Shown here: positions 7,648 through 16,548 of the stretch, piece after piece
Layout of the letters: every line of letters begins with the position of its first letter
Position numbering within the stretch: position 1 is the stretch's first letter
NCBI RefSeq assembly: GCF_014636495.1
Contig: NZ_BMEM01000001.1
Coordinates: 1,608,717-1,672,716, forward strand
Length of the DNA stretch: 64,000 nucleotides
Reading direction: 5' to 3'
Origin: Ornithinimicrobium tianjinense
Lineage (GTDB): Bacteria; Actinomycetota; Actinomycetes; Actinomycetales; Dermatophilaceae
Notes under the pieces: model-generated
The model's input: the letters and a program-made list of their open reading frames with translations, nothing else
The model's database searches: none
What the model was told of the DNA's origin: nothing
Made by a program: the position numbers and the translations under genes

Positions 7648-9447
7648 TCAGAGCGTGTCTGCCTCGCCCGAGATCGACTCACGGAAGGCGGAGGGGTCGT
7701 CCAGGTGCAGCTCGACGACCTCCTCACCCTGGGCCCGCAGCAGCTCGTGGCGCTCGCGGCGCCGACGACCCTGCTCGATCGGGTCCGGGACGGGAGCCGC
7801 CGCGATCAGCCGTTGGGTGTACTCCTCCTGCGGGTTCTCCATGATCTGCTCGCGCGGGCCGGCCTCGACGACCTTGCCGTTCTGGAGCACGACGACCTTG
7901 TGGGCCAGCAGGTCGATGACCGCCAGGTCGTGGCTGATGAACAGGCAGGCGAACCCGAACTGCTCCTGCAGCTCGGAGAAGATCTTCAGCACGCGCGCCT
8001 GGACGGAGACGTCCAGGGCCGAGGTCGGCTCGTCGGCGACCAGCAGCTCGGGGTCGAGGGTGAGCGCCCGCGCCACGCAGATACGCTGGCGCTGACCGCC
8101 CGAGACCTCGTGCGGGTAGCGGTTGTAGACCTCGCGCGGCAGCTGGACGGCGTCGAGGAGCTCGTAGACCTTGTCCTGGCGCGACTTCCGGTCGCCGATG
8201 CCGTGCACGACCATCGGCTCGGCGATGCAGTCACCGATGGGCAGACGCGGGTTGAGCGAGGCCGCCGGGTCCTGGAAGACGACGCCGATGCGCTTGCGCA
8301 GGCCCTTGAGCTGCTTGCGGTTCATCCTGGTGATGTCCTCGCCCAGCAGGCGGAACTCGCCACCGGCGGCCGGGATGAGGCCCAGGGCACAGCGCCCGAT
8401 GGTCGACTTGCCCGAGCCGGACTCGCCCACCAGACCGACGATCTCGCCCTTGCGCACCGTGAAGCTCACGTCGTCGACCGCGCGGAACGGCGCCTTGCCC
8501 AGACGCTGGTACTCGATGACGAGGTTCTTCAGCTCGATGGCGAGGGGTGCGGTCTCGTCGACCTCCTCGCGCACGCTGATGCCCATCTGGCCACGGCCGG
8601 CACCCATGCGCGGCACCGAGCCGAGCAGCATCTTGGTGTAGTCGTGCTGCGGGCGCAGCAGGACCTCCTCGACGGTGCCCCGCTCGACGATCTCGCCCTT
8701 GAACATGACGGCGACGCGGTCGGCCATGTCGGCGACCACGCCCATGTTGTGGGTGATGAGCAGGATGCCGGTGTTGAGCTTGTCCTTGAGGGAGCGCAGC
8801 AGGTCGAGGATGTCGGCCTGGACGGTCACGTCGAGGGCGGTCGTGGGCTCGTCGGCGATGATGACCTTCGGGTCGCAGCTGATCGCCATCGCGATGACGA
8901 CACGCTGGCGCTGACCGCCGGAGAGCTCGTGGGGGTACTTGGCCATCTGGCGCTCGGGCTCCGGGATGCCGACCATGCCGAGCAGCTCGACCGCCCGGTC
9001 GACGGCCGCCTGCCCACGCGCGACACCGTGCAGCTCCATGGACTCGACCATCTGCGTGCCGATGGTGAGCACCGGGTTGAGCGCGGTCATCGGCTCCTGG
9101 AAGACCATCGCCACGTCGTTGCCGCGAAGGCGACGCATGGTCCGCTCGGAGAGTCGCCCCACGTCCTTGCCCGCGACGTTGACCACGCCGCCGATGCGGG
9201 CGTTGCGCGGCAGCAGGCGCATCGCGGTCATCGAGGTGACGGACTTGCCCGATCCGGACTCGCCCACGAGCGCCACGACCTCGCCGGGCCGCACGCGCAG
9301 GTCGACGCCCTTGACGGCGTGCACGCTGCCGAACTCGGTCTTGAAGCGGACGTCGACGTCGTCGAAGGAGAGGACGACCTCCTCACCGTCCAGCGGGGTC
9401 CCCGAGCCGGTGAAGATCTGGTCCTGGTCGTTCTGGAATGTCGTCAT
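7648..9447 (-). CDS. Oligopeptide ABC transporter ATPase, fused OppD-OppF type
   Basis: 599 aa with two complete nucleotide-binding domains in one chain. NBD1 (about residues 25-285) has GESGSGKS, signature LSGGQRQR and Walker B VIIADEPTTALD. NBD2 (about 308-560) has GESGSGKS, VSGGQRQR and LLVADEPTSALD. Each ends in the short OppD/OppF C-terminal extension with a P-x-P motif region (VPDPIEQGRRRRER). It powers peptide uptake at the inner face of the membrane. The ATG overlaps the oppC stop (ATGA). Fused OppDF proteins are common in Actinobacteria, so the fusion is not itself unusual. It is the last gene of the oppA-B-C-DF operon. Confidence 0.93.
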   Translation of the reverse strand: MTTFQNDQDQIFTGSGTPLDGEEVVLSFDDVDVRFKTEFGSVHAVKGVDLRVRPGEVVALVGESGSGKSVTSMTAMRLLPRNARIGGVVNVAGKDVGRLSERTMRRLRGNDVAMVFQEPMTALNPVLTIGTQMVESMELHGVARGQAAVDRAVELLGMVGIPEPERQMAKYPHELSGGQRQRVVIAMAISCDPKVIIADEPTTALDVTVQADILDLLRSLKDKLNTGILLITHNMGVVADMADRVAVMFKGEIVERGTVEEVLLRPQHDYTKMLLGSVPRMGAGRGQMGISVREEVDETAPLAIELKNLVIEYQRLGKAPFRAVDDVSFTVRKGEIVGLVGESGSGKSTIGRCALGLIPAAGGEFRLLGEDITRMNRKQLKGLRKRIGVVFQDPAASLNPRLPIGDCIAEPMVVHGIGDRKSRQDKVYELLDAVQLPREVYNRYPHEVSGGQRQRICVARALTLDPELLVADEPTSALDVSVQARVLKIFSELQEQFGFACLFISHDLAVIDLLAHKVVVLQNGKVVEAGPREQIMENPQEEYTQRLIAAAPVPDPIEQGRRRRERHELLRAQGEEVVELHLDDPSAFRESISGEADTL

Positions 9448-10508
9448 CAGTCGGCGGTCCTGTTCTGGCGGGGGTCGAAGGCGTCACGGAGGCCGTCGCC
9501 CAGGAAGTTCACGGCCAGCGCGATGGCCAGGATGATCATGCCCGGCCACCAGAAGAGCCACGGCCGCGACTGGAAGCTGTTCTGGTAGGTGGAGATCAGC
9601 AGTCCGAGCGAGGTGTCGGGCGCACGCACGCCCCAGCCGAGGAAGGACAGCGCCGACTCGGTGAGGATCGTGGCGGCGATGGCCAGCGTGGCGCTGACGA
9701 TGATCGTGCCGATCGTGTTGGGCAGGATGTGCTTGAAGATGATGCGTCCGGAGCCCGTCCCGATGGCCTCGGCGGCCGTGACGAACTCGCGCTCGCGCAG
9801 CGAGAGCACCTCACCGCGCACGAGCCGCGCCAGGCCGGTCCAGCCGATGACGGACAGGAGGAAGGCCAGGGGCCAGATCCCGCCGTTGGCCATCTTGCCG
9901 AACACCGCCGCGAGGACCAGGGCCGGGATGACGATGAACAGGTCGGTGATGCGCATCAGGATCGACTCGATCCAGCCGCGGTAGTAGCCGGCGACCGCGC
10001 CGATGATGGTGCCGAGGATCGTGGAGAACAACCCGACGGTGAAGGCGACGATGAGGGACCGCTGCGTCCCGCGCATCGTGAGGGCGAAGTAGTCCTTGCC
10101 GGCGTTGTCCTGGCCGAACGGGTGCTCGCCCGCCGAGAACGGCCACAGCTGCAGGGTGGGACGGCCGCGGTCGATGTTGAGACCGCCGCGCCAGTAGTCC
10201 TTGTCCCACCAGCCCGGGATCCAGCCGTAGCCGATGGAGGTGAAGGCGAAGATGGTGATGAAGATGAGGACAGCCAGGGAGACCATGGCGCCACGGTGGC
10301 GGATGAACCGCCGCCGCACGAGCTGGCCCTGGGAGTAGGACTTCTGGCTCAGGTCGAGCTGCTTCTCCACGGAGAAGGTCTCCGTCTGGGGGGCGTCCTT
10401 GTCCTGCTGAGCGGGGATCGGGGACAGTCCCTCGCGCCCGGACCCCGGCTCCTGCGGAAGATCCTGGTCGGGGCGGTCGTCGCCGGGGGTGATCGGCCTG
10501 TCGTTCAT
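9447..10508 (-). CDS. Oligopeptide ABC transporter permease, OppC type
   Basis: 353 aa. An about 70-residue hydrophilic N-terminus (rich in P, D and Q) precedes a first membrane helix (MVSLAVLIFITIFAF), a periplasmic domain with GYGWIPGWW, and five further helices. The binding-protein-dependent permease (EAA) loop reads EFVTAAEAIGTGSGRIIFKH, with LPNTIGTIIV following, as in OppC/DppC. The C-terminal helix contains LAVNFLGDGLRDAFDPR, a strong OppC signature. It forms the membrane channel with OppB. It is spaced 55 bp from the oppB stop. The long acidic N-terminal tail is typical of actinobacterial members. Confidence 0.92.
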   Translation of the reverse strand: MNDRPITPGDDRPDQDLPQEPGSGREGLSPIPAQQDKDAPQTETFSVEKQLDLSQKSYSQGQLVRRRFIRHRGAMVSLAVLIFITIFAFTSIGYGWIPGWWDKDYWRGGLNIDRGRPTLQLWPFSAGEHPFGQDNAGKDYFALTMRGTQRSLIVAFTVGLFSTILGTIIGAVAGYYRGWIESILMRITDLFIVIPALVLAAVFGKMANGGIWPLAFLLSVIGWTGLARLVRGEVLSLREREFVTAAEAIGTGSGRIIFKHILPNTIGTIIVSATLAIAATILTESALSFLGWGVRAPDTSLGLLISTYQNSFQSRPWLFWWPGMIILAIALAVNFLGDGLRDAFDPRQNRTAD

Positions 10509-10563
10509 CGGTCAGTCCTTGGGGTGTGTGCGTGCTGGTGGGAGCTCGGGGTCATCTCGGAGC

Positions 10564-12084
10564 TCACCTGCGGATGCGCGGGTCGAGGAAGGCGTAGGCG
10601 ATGTCCGCCAGCATGTTCATCAGCACGGCAGCCCCGCCGGCGACGAGGTAGTAGCCCATGACGGGGCCCGGGTCCACCTTGTTGAGCCCGTCGCGGAACA
10701 TGGCCCCCAGACCCTTCCAGCCGAAGATCGACTCGGTGATGACCGCACCGCCCAGCAGCGCGGCGAAGTCGAACGCCACAATGGTGGTGATGGGGATCAG
10801 CGCGTTGCGCAGCGCGTGCTTGGTGTAGACGACGCGGTCCGAGAGGCCCTTGGAGCGGGCGGTGCGGATGTAGTCCTGGTTGATGGTCTCCAGCATCGAG
10901 GCGCGCGTGTAACGGCTGTAGCCGGCGATCGAGATCACGGTCAGCACGATGGTGGGCAGGATCAGCTGCACGCCCCAGTCGAAGATCTCTGCCCAGAAGG
11001 TGCCCTCGAACTCCGGGATCCCCGAACCGATCGTCGAGATCGGGCGCGGCTTGATCTCCAGGAACGCCCCCCAGTTGCGCAGCAGCCGGTCCATGAAGAC
11101 GAGGAACGCGAAGCCGAGACCGGTCCCGATCGTGACGTAGGCGGCGGTCTTCCGCTCGAACCCCCCGAGGAACCAGCCGATCGCCCCGGAGACCACCACG
11201 GTCACCGCGATGAGCGCGAGGATGACCCACCAGTTCGCGGGGTCCACCATGATCGGGGCGGTGACGAAGTAGGCGACGATGCCCACCGCGACCGTCACCA
11301 GCCCGGCGATCGTGATCTTGCGCTGGGACAGGCCCACCGTCATGGTCAGGAAGAAGCCCAGGGCCAGCAGGCCACCGAGGATGATCAGCGGCAGGCCGAG
11401 AGCCGGCTTGCGCCACCAGCCCACGCTGTCGAAGGCAAACACGACCCCGAAGACGACGGCCGCCGTCACCAGGAAGGTCACCGCCTGCCGGCGGATGTCG
11501 CCGCCGAGGACCGAGGCGACGAGCAGCGCGAAGACCAGCGCGATCACCGCCATGGCTGTGGTCGACAGGGCTGGGTCCGCGATCCAGTTGTTGAAACGGA
11601 TGGCGCCGAAGTCCTTGAGGAGGACGGCCGCCCAGAAGACCGGCAGGGAGAAGAACAGGAAGGCGGCGAAGGTCACGGTGTAGTCGAACCCGGAGTACTG
11701 CCGGATGGCGGTCAGCACACCCAGGGCGATACCGATGACGATCGCCAGCACCACCGAGATGGAGACCAGACGGAGGCTGGCACCGGCAGCGTTGACCAGC
11801 ATGGAGTTGATGTTGGCGCCGTTGGATGCCTGCCCGAGGTCGCAGGCCAGCACCAGGCACTTGCTCGCGCCGGCCAGCCAGGTCAGGTAGCGCTGGTACC
11901 ACGGGAGGTCGAGGTTCATGTTCTCGATGCGCGCCTGCATGAGCTGCTCGCGGTTCTCGGCGCGGCTCTCACGCAGGTCTGCCAACGGGTCGCCGGCGTT
12001 GATCGTCGCGAAGAACATCAACGCAGAACCCATCAGCAGGACCACCAAGGAGATGGCGATCCTTCGGAGTACGAACTGAAGCAC
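10564..12084 (-). CDS. Oligopeptide ABC transporter permease, OppB type, with extra membrane segment
   Basis: 506 aa, far longer than the usual 310-330 for OppB. The N-terminus (LQFVLRRIAISLVVLLMGSA) and the first helices are canonical up to FFSLPVFWAAVLLKDFG (about residue 165). Canonical sequence resumes near LPTIVLTVISIAGYSRYTRA with the EAA loop NQDYIRTARSKGLSDRVVY and ends LDPRIRR. Between them lie about 170 residues with about five extra hydrophobic segments (for example LPLIILGGLLALGFFL). The start is GTG at 12084 with GGAAGG about 10 bases upstream; a longer frame upstream to 12201 lacks support. The channel role is firm; the role of the inserted helices is unknown. Confidence 0.9.
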   Translation of the reverse strand: MLQFVLRRIAISLVVLLMGSALMFFATINAGDPLADLRESRAENREQLMQARIENMNLDLPWYQRYLTWLAGASKCLVLACDLGQASNGANINSMLVNAAGASLRLVSISVVLAIVIGIALGVLTAIRQYSGFDYTVTFAAFLFFSLPVFWAAVLLKDFGAIRFNNWIADPALSTTAMAVIALVFALLVASVLGGDIRRQAVTFLVTAAVVFGVVFAFDSVGWWRKPALGLPLIILGGLLALGFFLTMTVGLSQRKITIAGLVTVAVGIVAYFVTAPIMVDPANWWVILALIAVTVVVSGAIGWFLGGFERKTAAYVTIGTGLGFAFLVFMDRLLRNWGAFLEIKPRPISTIGSGIPEFEGTFWAEIFDWGVQLILPTIVLTVISIAGYSRYTRASMLETINQDYIRTARSKGLSDRVVYTKHALRNALIPITTIVAFDFAALLGGAVITESIFGWKGLGAMFRDGLNKVDPGPVMGYYLVAGGAAVLMNMLADIAYAFLDPRIRR

Positions 12085-12249
12085 GGGAAAAATACCTTCC
12101 TGAGGAAGCCACGGCGACGTGGCTCGGTTGCCGGGAGACTCTAACCGACGATGTCGGGAGTCGTCGCCCGCGACGACGGGCCCGGCGAGGGTGGCGACCA
12201 CGGTCCTCGCTGACGGTGGACGACCACGAAAACGGTCTGGACAGGCCGG

Positions 12250-12281
12250 AGGGGCGGGAAGGCTGAAGCCCTCCCGCCCCT
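12250..12281 (-). terminator. Intercistronic hairpin between oppA and oppB
   Basis: AGGGGCGGGA-GGC pairs with GCC-TCCCGCCCCT: a stem of about 14-15 bp with one mismatch and a 2-4 nt loop. It lies 60 bp after the oppA stop with no U-run. Such stems after a binding-protein gene usually reduce downstream transcription or protect the upstream mRNA, raising binding-protein levels. The remaining oppA-oppB gap (12085-12341) shows nothing else. Confidence 0.55.
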
Positions 12282-12341
12282 GGCCCTACTGGCCCGGGCG
12301 AGCAATCTCACCCCGGGGTGGTGCGGCGAACTGACGCTAGG

Positions 12342-14192
12342 TCAGTTGGCGCGGACCCACTGCTCGGCGTTCCACGACACACCCGTCTGGGTGGAGTTGT
12401 GGCGGACGTTCTGCAGCGTGTTGTCGTAGCCGACGACACCCGGGTGCGCGAACAGCGGGATGCCGTACAGGTTGTCCCAGAGCAGCTTCTCGATGATCTT
12501 GACCTGCTCCAGGTGGACCGCCGGGTCGTTGGACTTGGCGAGGGTCTCCCAGGCCGCGTCGACCTCCTCGTTGGAGAAGCCACCGAAGTTCTGGCCACCG
12601 TCGGTCTCGTAGATCGGCTGACCGGAGGCGATCTGGCCGGAGCCCGCCCACGCGAAGAGCGCGATCTCCCAGTCACCGGTCTCCAGCGAGCCGCCCGACT
12701 CGAAGAACTTCGGGTCGCCACCGTCGACGATGTTGAAGCCGACCTCGTCGCAGGACGCCTTGATGGCCGCGATCTCGTCGGTACGACGCTGGTTCGGGGC
12801 GGAGTAGCCGATCCGGACCTCGGCGCCGTCCTCCAGGCCGGCCTCGGCGAACTTCGCCTTGGCGGCCTCCAGGTCGACCTGGTCGTAGCGACCGTCGTAG
12901 GCGGCCTCCAGGACCTCCTGGTAGTCGTCCTGGAACGGGAACTTCTCGCGCAGGTTCATCACCTGAGCCTCGGGGTTGATCGGCTGGATCAGGTTCTGGA
13001 CGATCTGCTCACGCGGCACGCAGAGCGCGAACGCCTCACGTGCGGCCAGGCCACCCTCGCCCTCGGAGAAGATGCTCCCCTCGGCGAAGTTGTAGTCCAG
13101 GTGCTCCCAGGTCATCTCGTTGCCGCTGGCGATGGAGACGGTGTCCGACATGCCCTTGAGCTGGTCGACGGTGTCGACGGTGGCCTGCGGCTCGATGACA
13201 TTGATGTCACCGTTCTGCAGCGCCTGGACGTGCGACTCCGGGGCGGCGAACTTGAACACGAGGTTCTTGGTCGCCGGCTTCGGGCCGTAGAACGAGTCGT
13301 TCGGGACCAGGCCGAGCGACTCGCCGGACTCCCAGGTGGAGCCCTGCAGGGTGTAGGGGCCGGAGGAGGGAACCAGGGCCTCGTCGGTGACCTGGTAGTC
13401 CGGGAACAGCCAGCCGGTGTTCCAGAACTCGGACACCTTGGCCACGGTCTCGCCGTCGCCGTCGAGGATGGCCTGGGCCAGCTCGTCGCCCGTCATGCCG
13501 GCAGAGTCGGCCGCGACGTGCGAGGGCAGGGCGCCGCTGACGACCAGCTCCCAGTCCGGGTACGGGTCGGGGTAGACCACGGTGAAGGTCTTCGAGCTCG
13601 GCTCGGTCTCGGGAGCCTCCGGAACGTACTTGCCGAAGGTGTCCGACACCGGGTCGAAGCCCAGGGCCTCGGCGCCGCCGAGCGCCTCGGGGTTGGACGA
13701 GGCCCACTCGAGCAGGAAGTCGTTGGAGGTCACCGGGGTGCCGTCGGACCAGACAGCCTCGTCGGAGATGGTGTACTCGACGGTCAGCGGGTCCTCGGAG
13801 GTCTTCTCGTAGGAGCCGAACCACTCGTTCGGGTAGACGGTGCCGTCGGTCCCCCAGTACCAGAAGCCGCCGAAGAGCTGGTTGTTGACGACGGCGTTGT
13901 ACGTCGAGTTGGTGGACGAGGTGTTGCCGTTGTAGGCGTTGTACTCCTCGGCACCGGTGGAGAAGGAGATGGTGTCGTCCTTCGTGGTGACCTCACCGAG
14001 GTCGGCCTTGGCCGAGCTGGTGGGCTCCTCGCTCGCGCCGCCGTCCTCGGAGGTCGTCGCCTCGTCGGTGGAGCCACCCTCGTCGGTGGTGCCAGCGTTG
14101 CCGGTGTCGGGCGTCTCGCTCTCCGACGTGCAGCCGGCGAGCACGAGGGCTCCGGCCGCAACGACGGCCATGGTCGCGCGCCTGATCTTCAA
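12342..14192 (-). CDS. Oligopeptide ABC transporter substrate-binding lipoprotein, OppA type
   Basis: 616 aa. The N-terminus MKIRRATMAVVAAGALVLAGC is a lipoprotein signal with lipobox LAGC, followed by an about 55-residue Thr/Ser/Glu/Gly-rich linker (TSESETPDTGNAGTTDEGG...). The SBP family 5 domain starts near SFSTGAEEYNAYNG and includes YTISDEAVWSDGTPVTSNDF, the family's most conserved block. It captures peptides outside the membrane for OppBC. The start is a TTG at 14192 preceded by AGGAGG with a short 4-nt spacing; the ATG 17 codons further upstream at 14243 would place the signal sequence too far inside. It is first gene of the operon, with a palindrome upstream. Confidence 0.92.
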   Translation of the reverse strand: MKIRRATMAVVAAGALVLAGCTSESETPDTGNAGTTDEGGSTDEATTSEDGGASEEPTSSAKADLGEVTTKDDTISFSTGAEEYNAYNGNTSSTNSTYNAVVNNQLFGGFWYWGTDGTVYPNEWFGSYEKTSEDPLTVEYTISDEAVWSDGTPVTSNDFLLEWASSNPEALGGAEALGFDPVSDTFGKYVPEAPETEPSSKTFTVVYPDPYPDWELVVSGALPSHVAADSAGMTGDELAQAILDGDGETVAKVSEFWNTGWLFPDYQVTDEALVPSSGPYTLQGSTWESGESLGLVPNDSFYGPKPATKNLVFKFAAPESHVQALQNGDINVIEPQATVDTVDQLKGMSDTVSIASGNEMTWEHLDYNFAEGSIFSEGEGGLAAREAFALCVPREQIVQNLIQPINPEAQVMNLREKFPFQDDYQEVLEAAYDGRYDQVDLEAAKAKFAEAGLEDGAEVRIGYSAPNQRRTDEIAAIKASCDEVGFNIVDGGDPKFFESGGSLETGDWEIALFAWAGSGQIASGQPIYETDGGQNFGGFSNEEVDAAWETLAKSNDPAVHLEQVKIIEKLLWDNLYGIPLFAHPGVVGYDNTLQNVRHNSTQTGVSWNAEQWVRAN

Positions 14193-14324
14193 TGTTCCTC
14201 CTAGTGAGAAGCTCGGGCCGGAGCGCGACCGGACGGTCGCCACCCAGGGTCGACGCCGAGCCGGGGGGTTGCGGACTGAACATAGGCACGGGGCACGCCC
14301 CAGGTCCAGCGATGTGCCCAGTCA

Positions 14325-14340
14325 GTAACTCGATCGTTAC
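14325..14340. promoter_or_regulatory. Palindrome upstream of oppA (candidate operator)
   Basis: GTAAC-TCGATC-GTTAC, 5-bp arms around a 6-bp core, in the 178-bp gap between priA and oppA. It is A/T-richer than its surroundings. Position suggests control of oppA; no regulator gene is nearby. Confidence 0.35.
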
Positions 14341-14370
14341 GGATTTGAGACTTCCGTGAGCTGGCGCGAC

Positions 14371-16548
14371 CTAGGACAGCGGGTCGCTGGCGTCCAGCTG
14401 GACCCGCACGACCTCGCTCGCCCGCCGCGCGCTGCGCCCGCTCCTGACGGCCCGCACCGTCTCTGCGAGGGAGGCCTGGGCACCCTCGCGCACAACGAAG
14501 GTCGCCTGGTCGACGTCACCACCTGCGGTCGACGGCGCACCCAGGACATCGTGACCCGCTGCACGGAGCGAGTCGGCCACCTCACGGACAGCCTCGAGCG
14601 GTCCCCGCACCGTCGCGTGCCGACGCACGGGGGGCAGACCCAGCTCCGCCCGCTCGTCCACCTCTCGTGCCGCCAGACCCACGGGGTCCCAGCGCACCAA
14701 CGACTCGACGGCCGGCACACCGGCGTGGGCAGGGACACCGCAGACCACCACGGTGGGGGCCGAGCGGCCCGGCGCCGCCACCTCGTCGGCGCGGGGCGTG
14801 CACAGCGCGGCCGCCGTCATCCACCGGCGCAGCGCCTCGGTGCCCGCGTCCAGAACGGCGCGGTCGAGCAGCCGCCACCCGTCGAGGAGGAGGACGGCGC
14901 GGTAGCCGCCCTCGGCGACCGGCTCCGCCCCGGGCGTCGCCACCACGAGCACGGGCCGGGCGTCCACGTGCGAGACGACATGCTCCCCCGAGGAGCTGAC
15001 GACCCGGGTGCCGGGAAAGGCACGTCCGAGCTCCTCCGCGGTGCGGTCCGCCCCCACCGACCCCGCGCGCTGACGTGGTGAGCCGCAGGCCCGGCACCCG
15101 AGGGTCTGCGGGTGCGGCGCACCGCACCACCTGCAGGAGGGTGGACCGCCGCCCCCAACGGCGCCGACGGGGCCCTCGCACCGGCGGCAGCGCACCGGGG
15201 TGCGACACCCGGGCTCCGCGCAGGTGAGCGACACGACATACCCCTGCCGGGGCACCTGGACCAGCACCGGCCCGTGCTCAAGGCCCTCCCGGACGGCGAG
15301 CCAGGCCGTGGTGGGGATCCGCGCCGACCGCGCGGCCGGGTCGCGCTCCTCCGCCCTCCCCTCGCCCGCGACGAGCACCCTGGGCGAGGCGGAGCGGACG
15401 ACGGCCGTCAACGGTTCGACCCGTGCCAGCTCACCGTCGCGTGCCCACACCTCCACCTGCGGTGTGCGCGCGAGCCCGCCGAGCAGCAGTCCCGCCCGCT
15501 CGGTCCGGGCGCGGTGCCGGAGCACCTCCCGGACATGCGGGTACGGAGCTCGCGGCTCCTGATGCAGGTCGTCACCGTCGTCCCAGCACACGAACAGCCC
15601 GGGGTCGTGGACCGGCGCCCACGCGGCAGCGCGCGTCCCCACGACCACCCTCGTCAGCCCCCGCAGAGCTCGCAGGAAGGCACGGTAACGGGCATCCGGC
15701 CCCAGGTCGGCCGTCAGCCGGACGCAGCTCTCCGGTCCGCACCGGTCCTCGACCGCCCGGACCACCCGCTCGACGTCCCGCCGGTCGGGGACCACGACCA
15801 CAGCCCCACGCCCCCCACGGAGAGTCGCCGCCACTGCCTCGGCGACCGCGGCCGGCCAGTCCGCCTGCGGAGGCTGCGCGGGCAGCGCCGTCCAGGCGGC
15901 CGTCGGCGCTTGGCCCGCCCCGAGCCGGCGCAGGAAGGCCGGACCTGCCGGGTAGCGGTCCCACGGACCGGGCTGCGCGGGCGACCCGGCCGACGAGTCC
16001 TGCCGCACCTGGTCGGGCACGGTGACGGCCGCATCCTCGGAGGTCGGCCCGGGGACCGAACGCTCGGCGCGAGCGTGACGCGGCGGCACCGCGAGCCGGA
16101 CCACGTCCGCGAGCGTGCCGCCGTAGTGGTCGGCCACCGCCCTCGCCGCTGCGGCGACGGCAGGGGTCAGCACGCTCTCCGGGCTGACCACGGAGCGCAG
16201 CGGCGTCAGCCTGCCCGTGTGCTCGGCGACCGCCCGCCGCTCGAGCACGAAGCCGTCATGGTCACGTCCGGCGAGCCGGACGCGGACCCTGGCGCCCGGG
16301 CGCGCCGACTCCCCCAGCTCCGCCGGCACGACATACTCGAACGGGCGGTCCAGGTGGGCCAGCGGGGTGTCCACGAGCACCACCGCGACCGGGTCGGGGT
16401 CGGCGAGCGGACGGTCCGCCGCGGGGGCGGTGCTGCGGGCTCGCCGCCGCCCGGGCCCGACGACCGGGACCAGCAGGAGCTGCTCGGGCTCGGTCGGGGG
16501 TGGGTCCTCGCGGGCGCCGGTCCCTGAGGTGTCCCGGTGCGCGCTCAC
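14371..16548 (-). CDS. priA: Primosomal protein N' (PriA), actinobacterial non-helicase type
   Basis: 725 aa. The N-terminal DNA-binding domain is recognisable ([16 protein letters not shown], then [14 protein letters not shown]). The helicase core is degenerate: where Walker A (GxTGSGKT) belongs the protein has [16 protein letters not shown], and the DEAH box region reads [20 protein letters not shown]. The zinc-binding cysteines are kept ([17 protein letters not shown], then CRWCG and CRACG). Actinobacterial PriA proteins are known to lack Walker A, so a structural role in replication restart rather than unwinding is likely. The GTG start overlaps the metK stop (GTGA). It is the last gene of the mihF-gmk-rpoZ-coaBC-metK-priA run. 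Confidence 0.9.
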   Translation of the reverse strand: MSAHRDTSGTGAREDPPPTEPEQLLLVPVVGPGRRRARSTAPAADRPLADPDPVAVVLVDTPLAHLDRPFEYVVPAELGESARPGARVRVRLAGRDHDGFVLERRAVAEHTGRLTPLRSVVSPESVLTPAVAAAARAVADHYGGTLADVVRLAVPPRHARAERSVPGPTSEDAAVTVPDQVRQDSSAGSPAQPGPWDRYPAGPAFLRRLGAGQAPTAAWTALPAQPPQADWPAAVAEAVAATLRGGRGAVVVVPDRRDVERVVRAVEDRCGPESCVRLTADLGPDARYRAFLRALRGLTRVVVGTRAAAWAPVHDPGLFVCWDDGDDLHQEPRAPYPHVREVLRHRARTERAGLLLGGLARTPQVEVWARDGELARVEPLTAVVRSASPRVLVAGEGRAEERDPAARSARIPTTAWLAVREGLEHGPVLVQVPRQGYVVSLTCAEPGCRTPVRCRRCEGPVGAVGGGGPPSCRWCGAPHPQTLGCRACGSPRQRAGSVGADRTAEELGRAFPGTRVVSSSGEHVVSHVDARPVLVVATPGAEPVAEGGYRAVLLLDGWRLLDRAVLDAGTEALRRWMTAAALCTPRADEVAAPGRSAPTVVVCGVPAHAGVPAVESLVRWDPVGLAAREVDERAELGLPPVRRHATVRGPLEAVREVADSLRAAGHDVLGAPSTAGGDVDQATFVVREGAQASLAETVRAVRSGRSARRASEVVRVQLDASDPLS

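Noticed and set aside
12318..14204. A 628-codon plus-strand frame opposite oppA
   Set aside because: The oppA frame carries a lipobox signal and the family 5 domain; the antisense frame shows neither signal nor domain.
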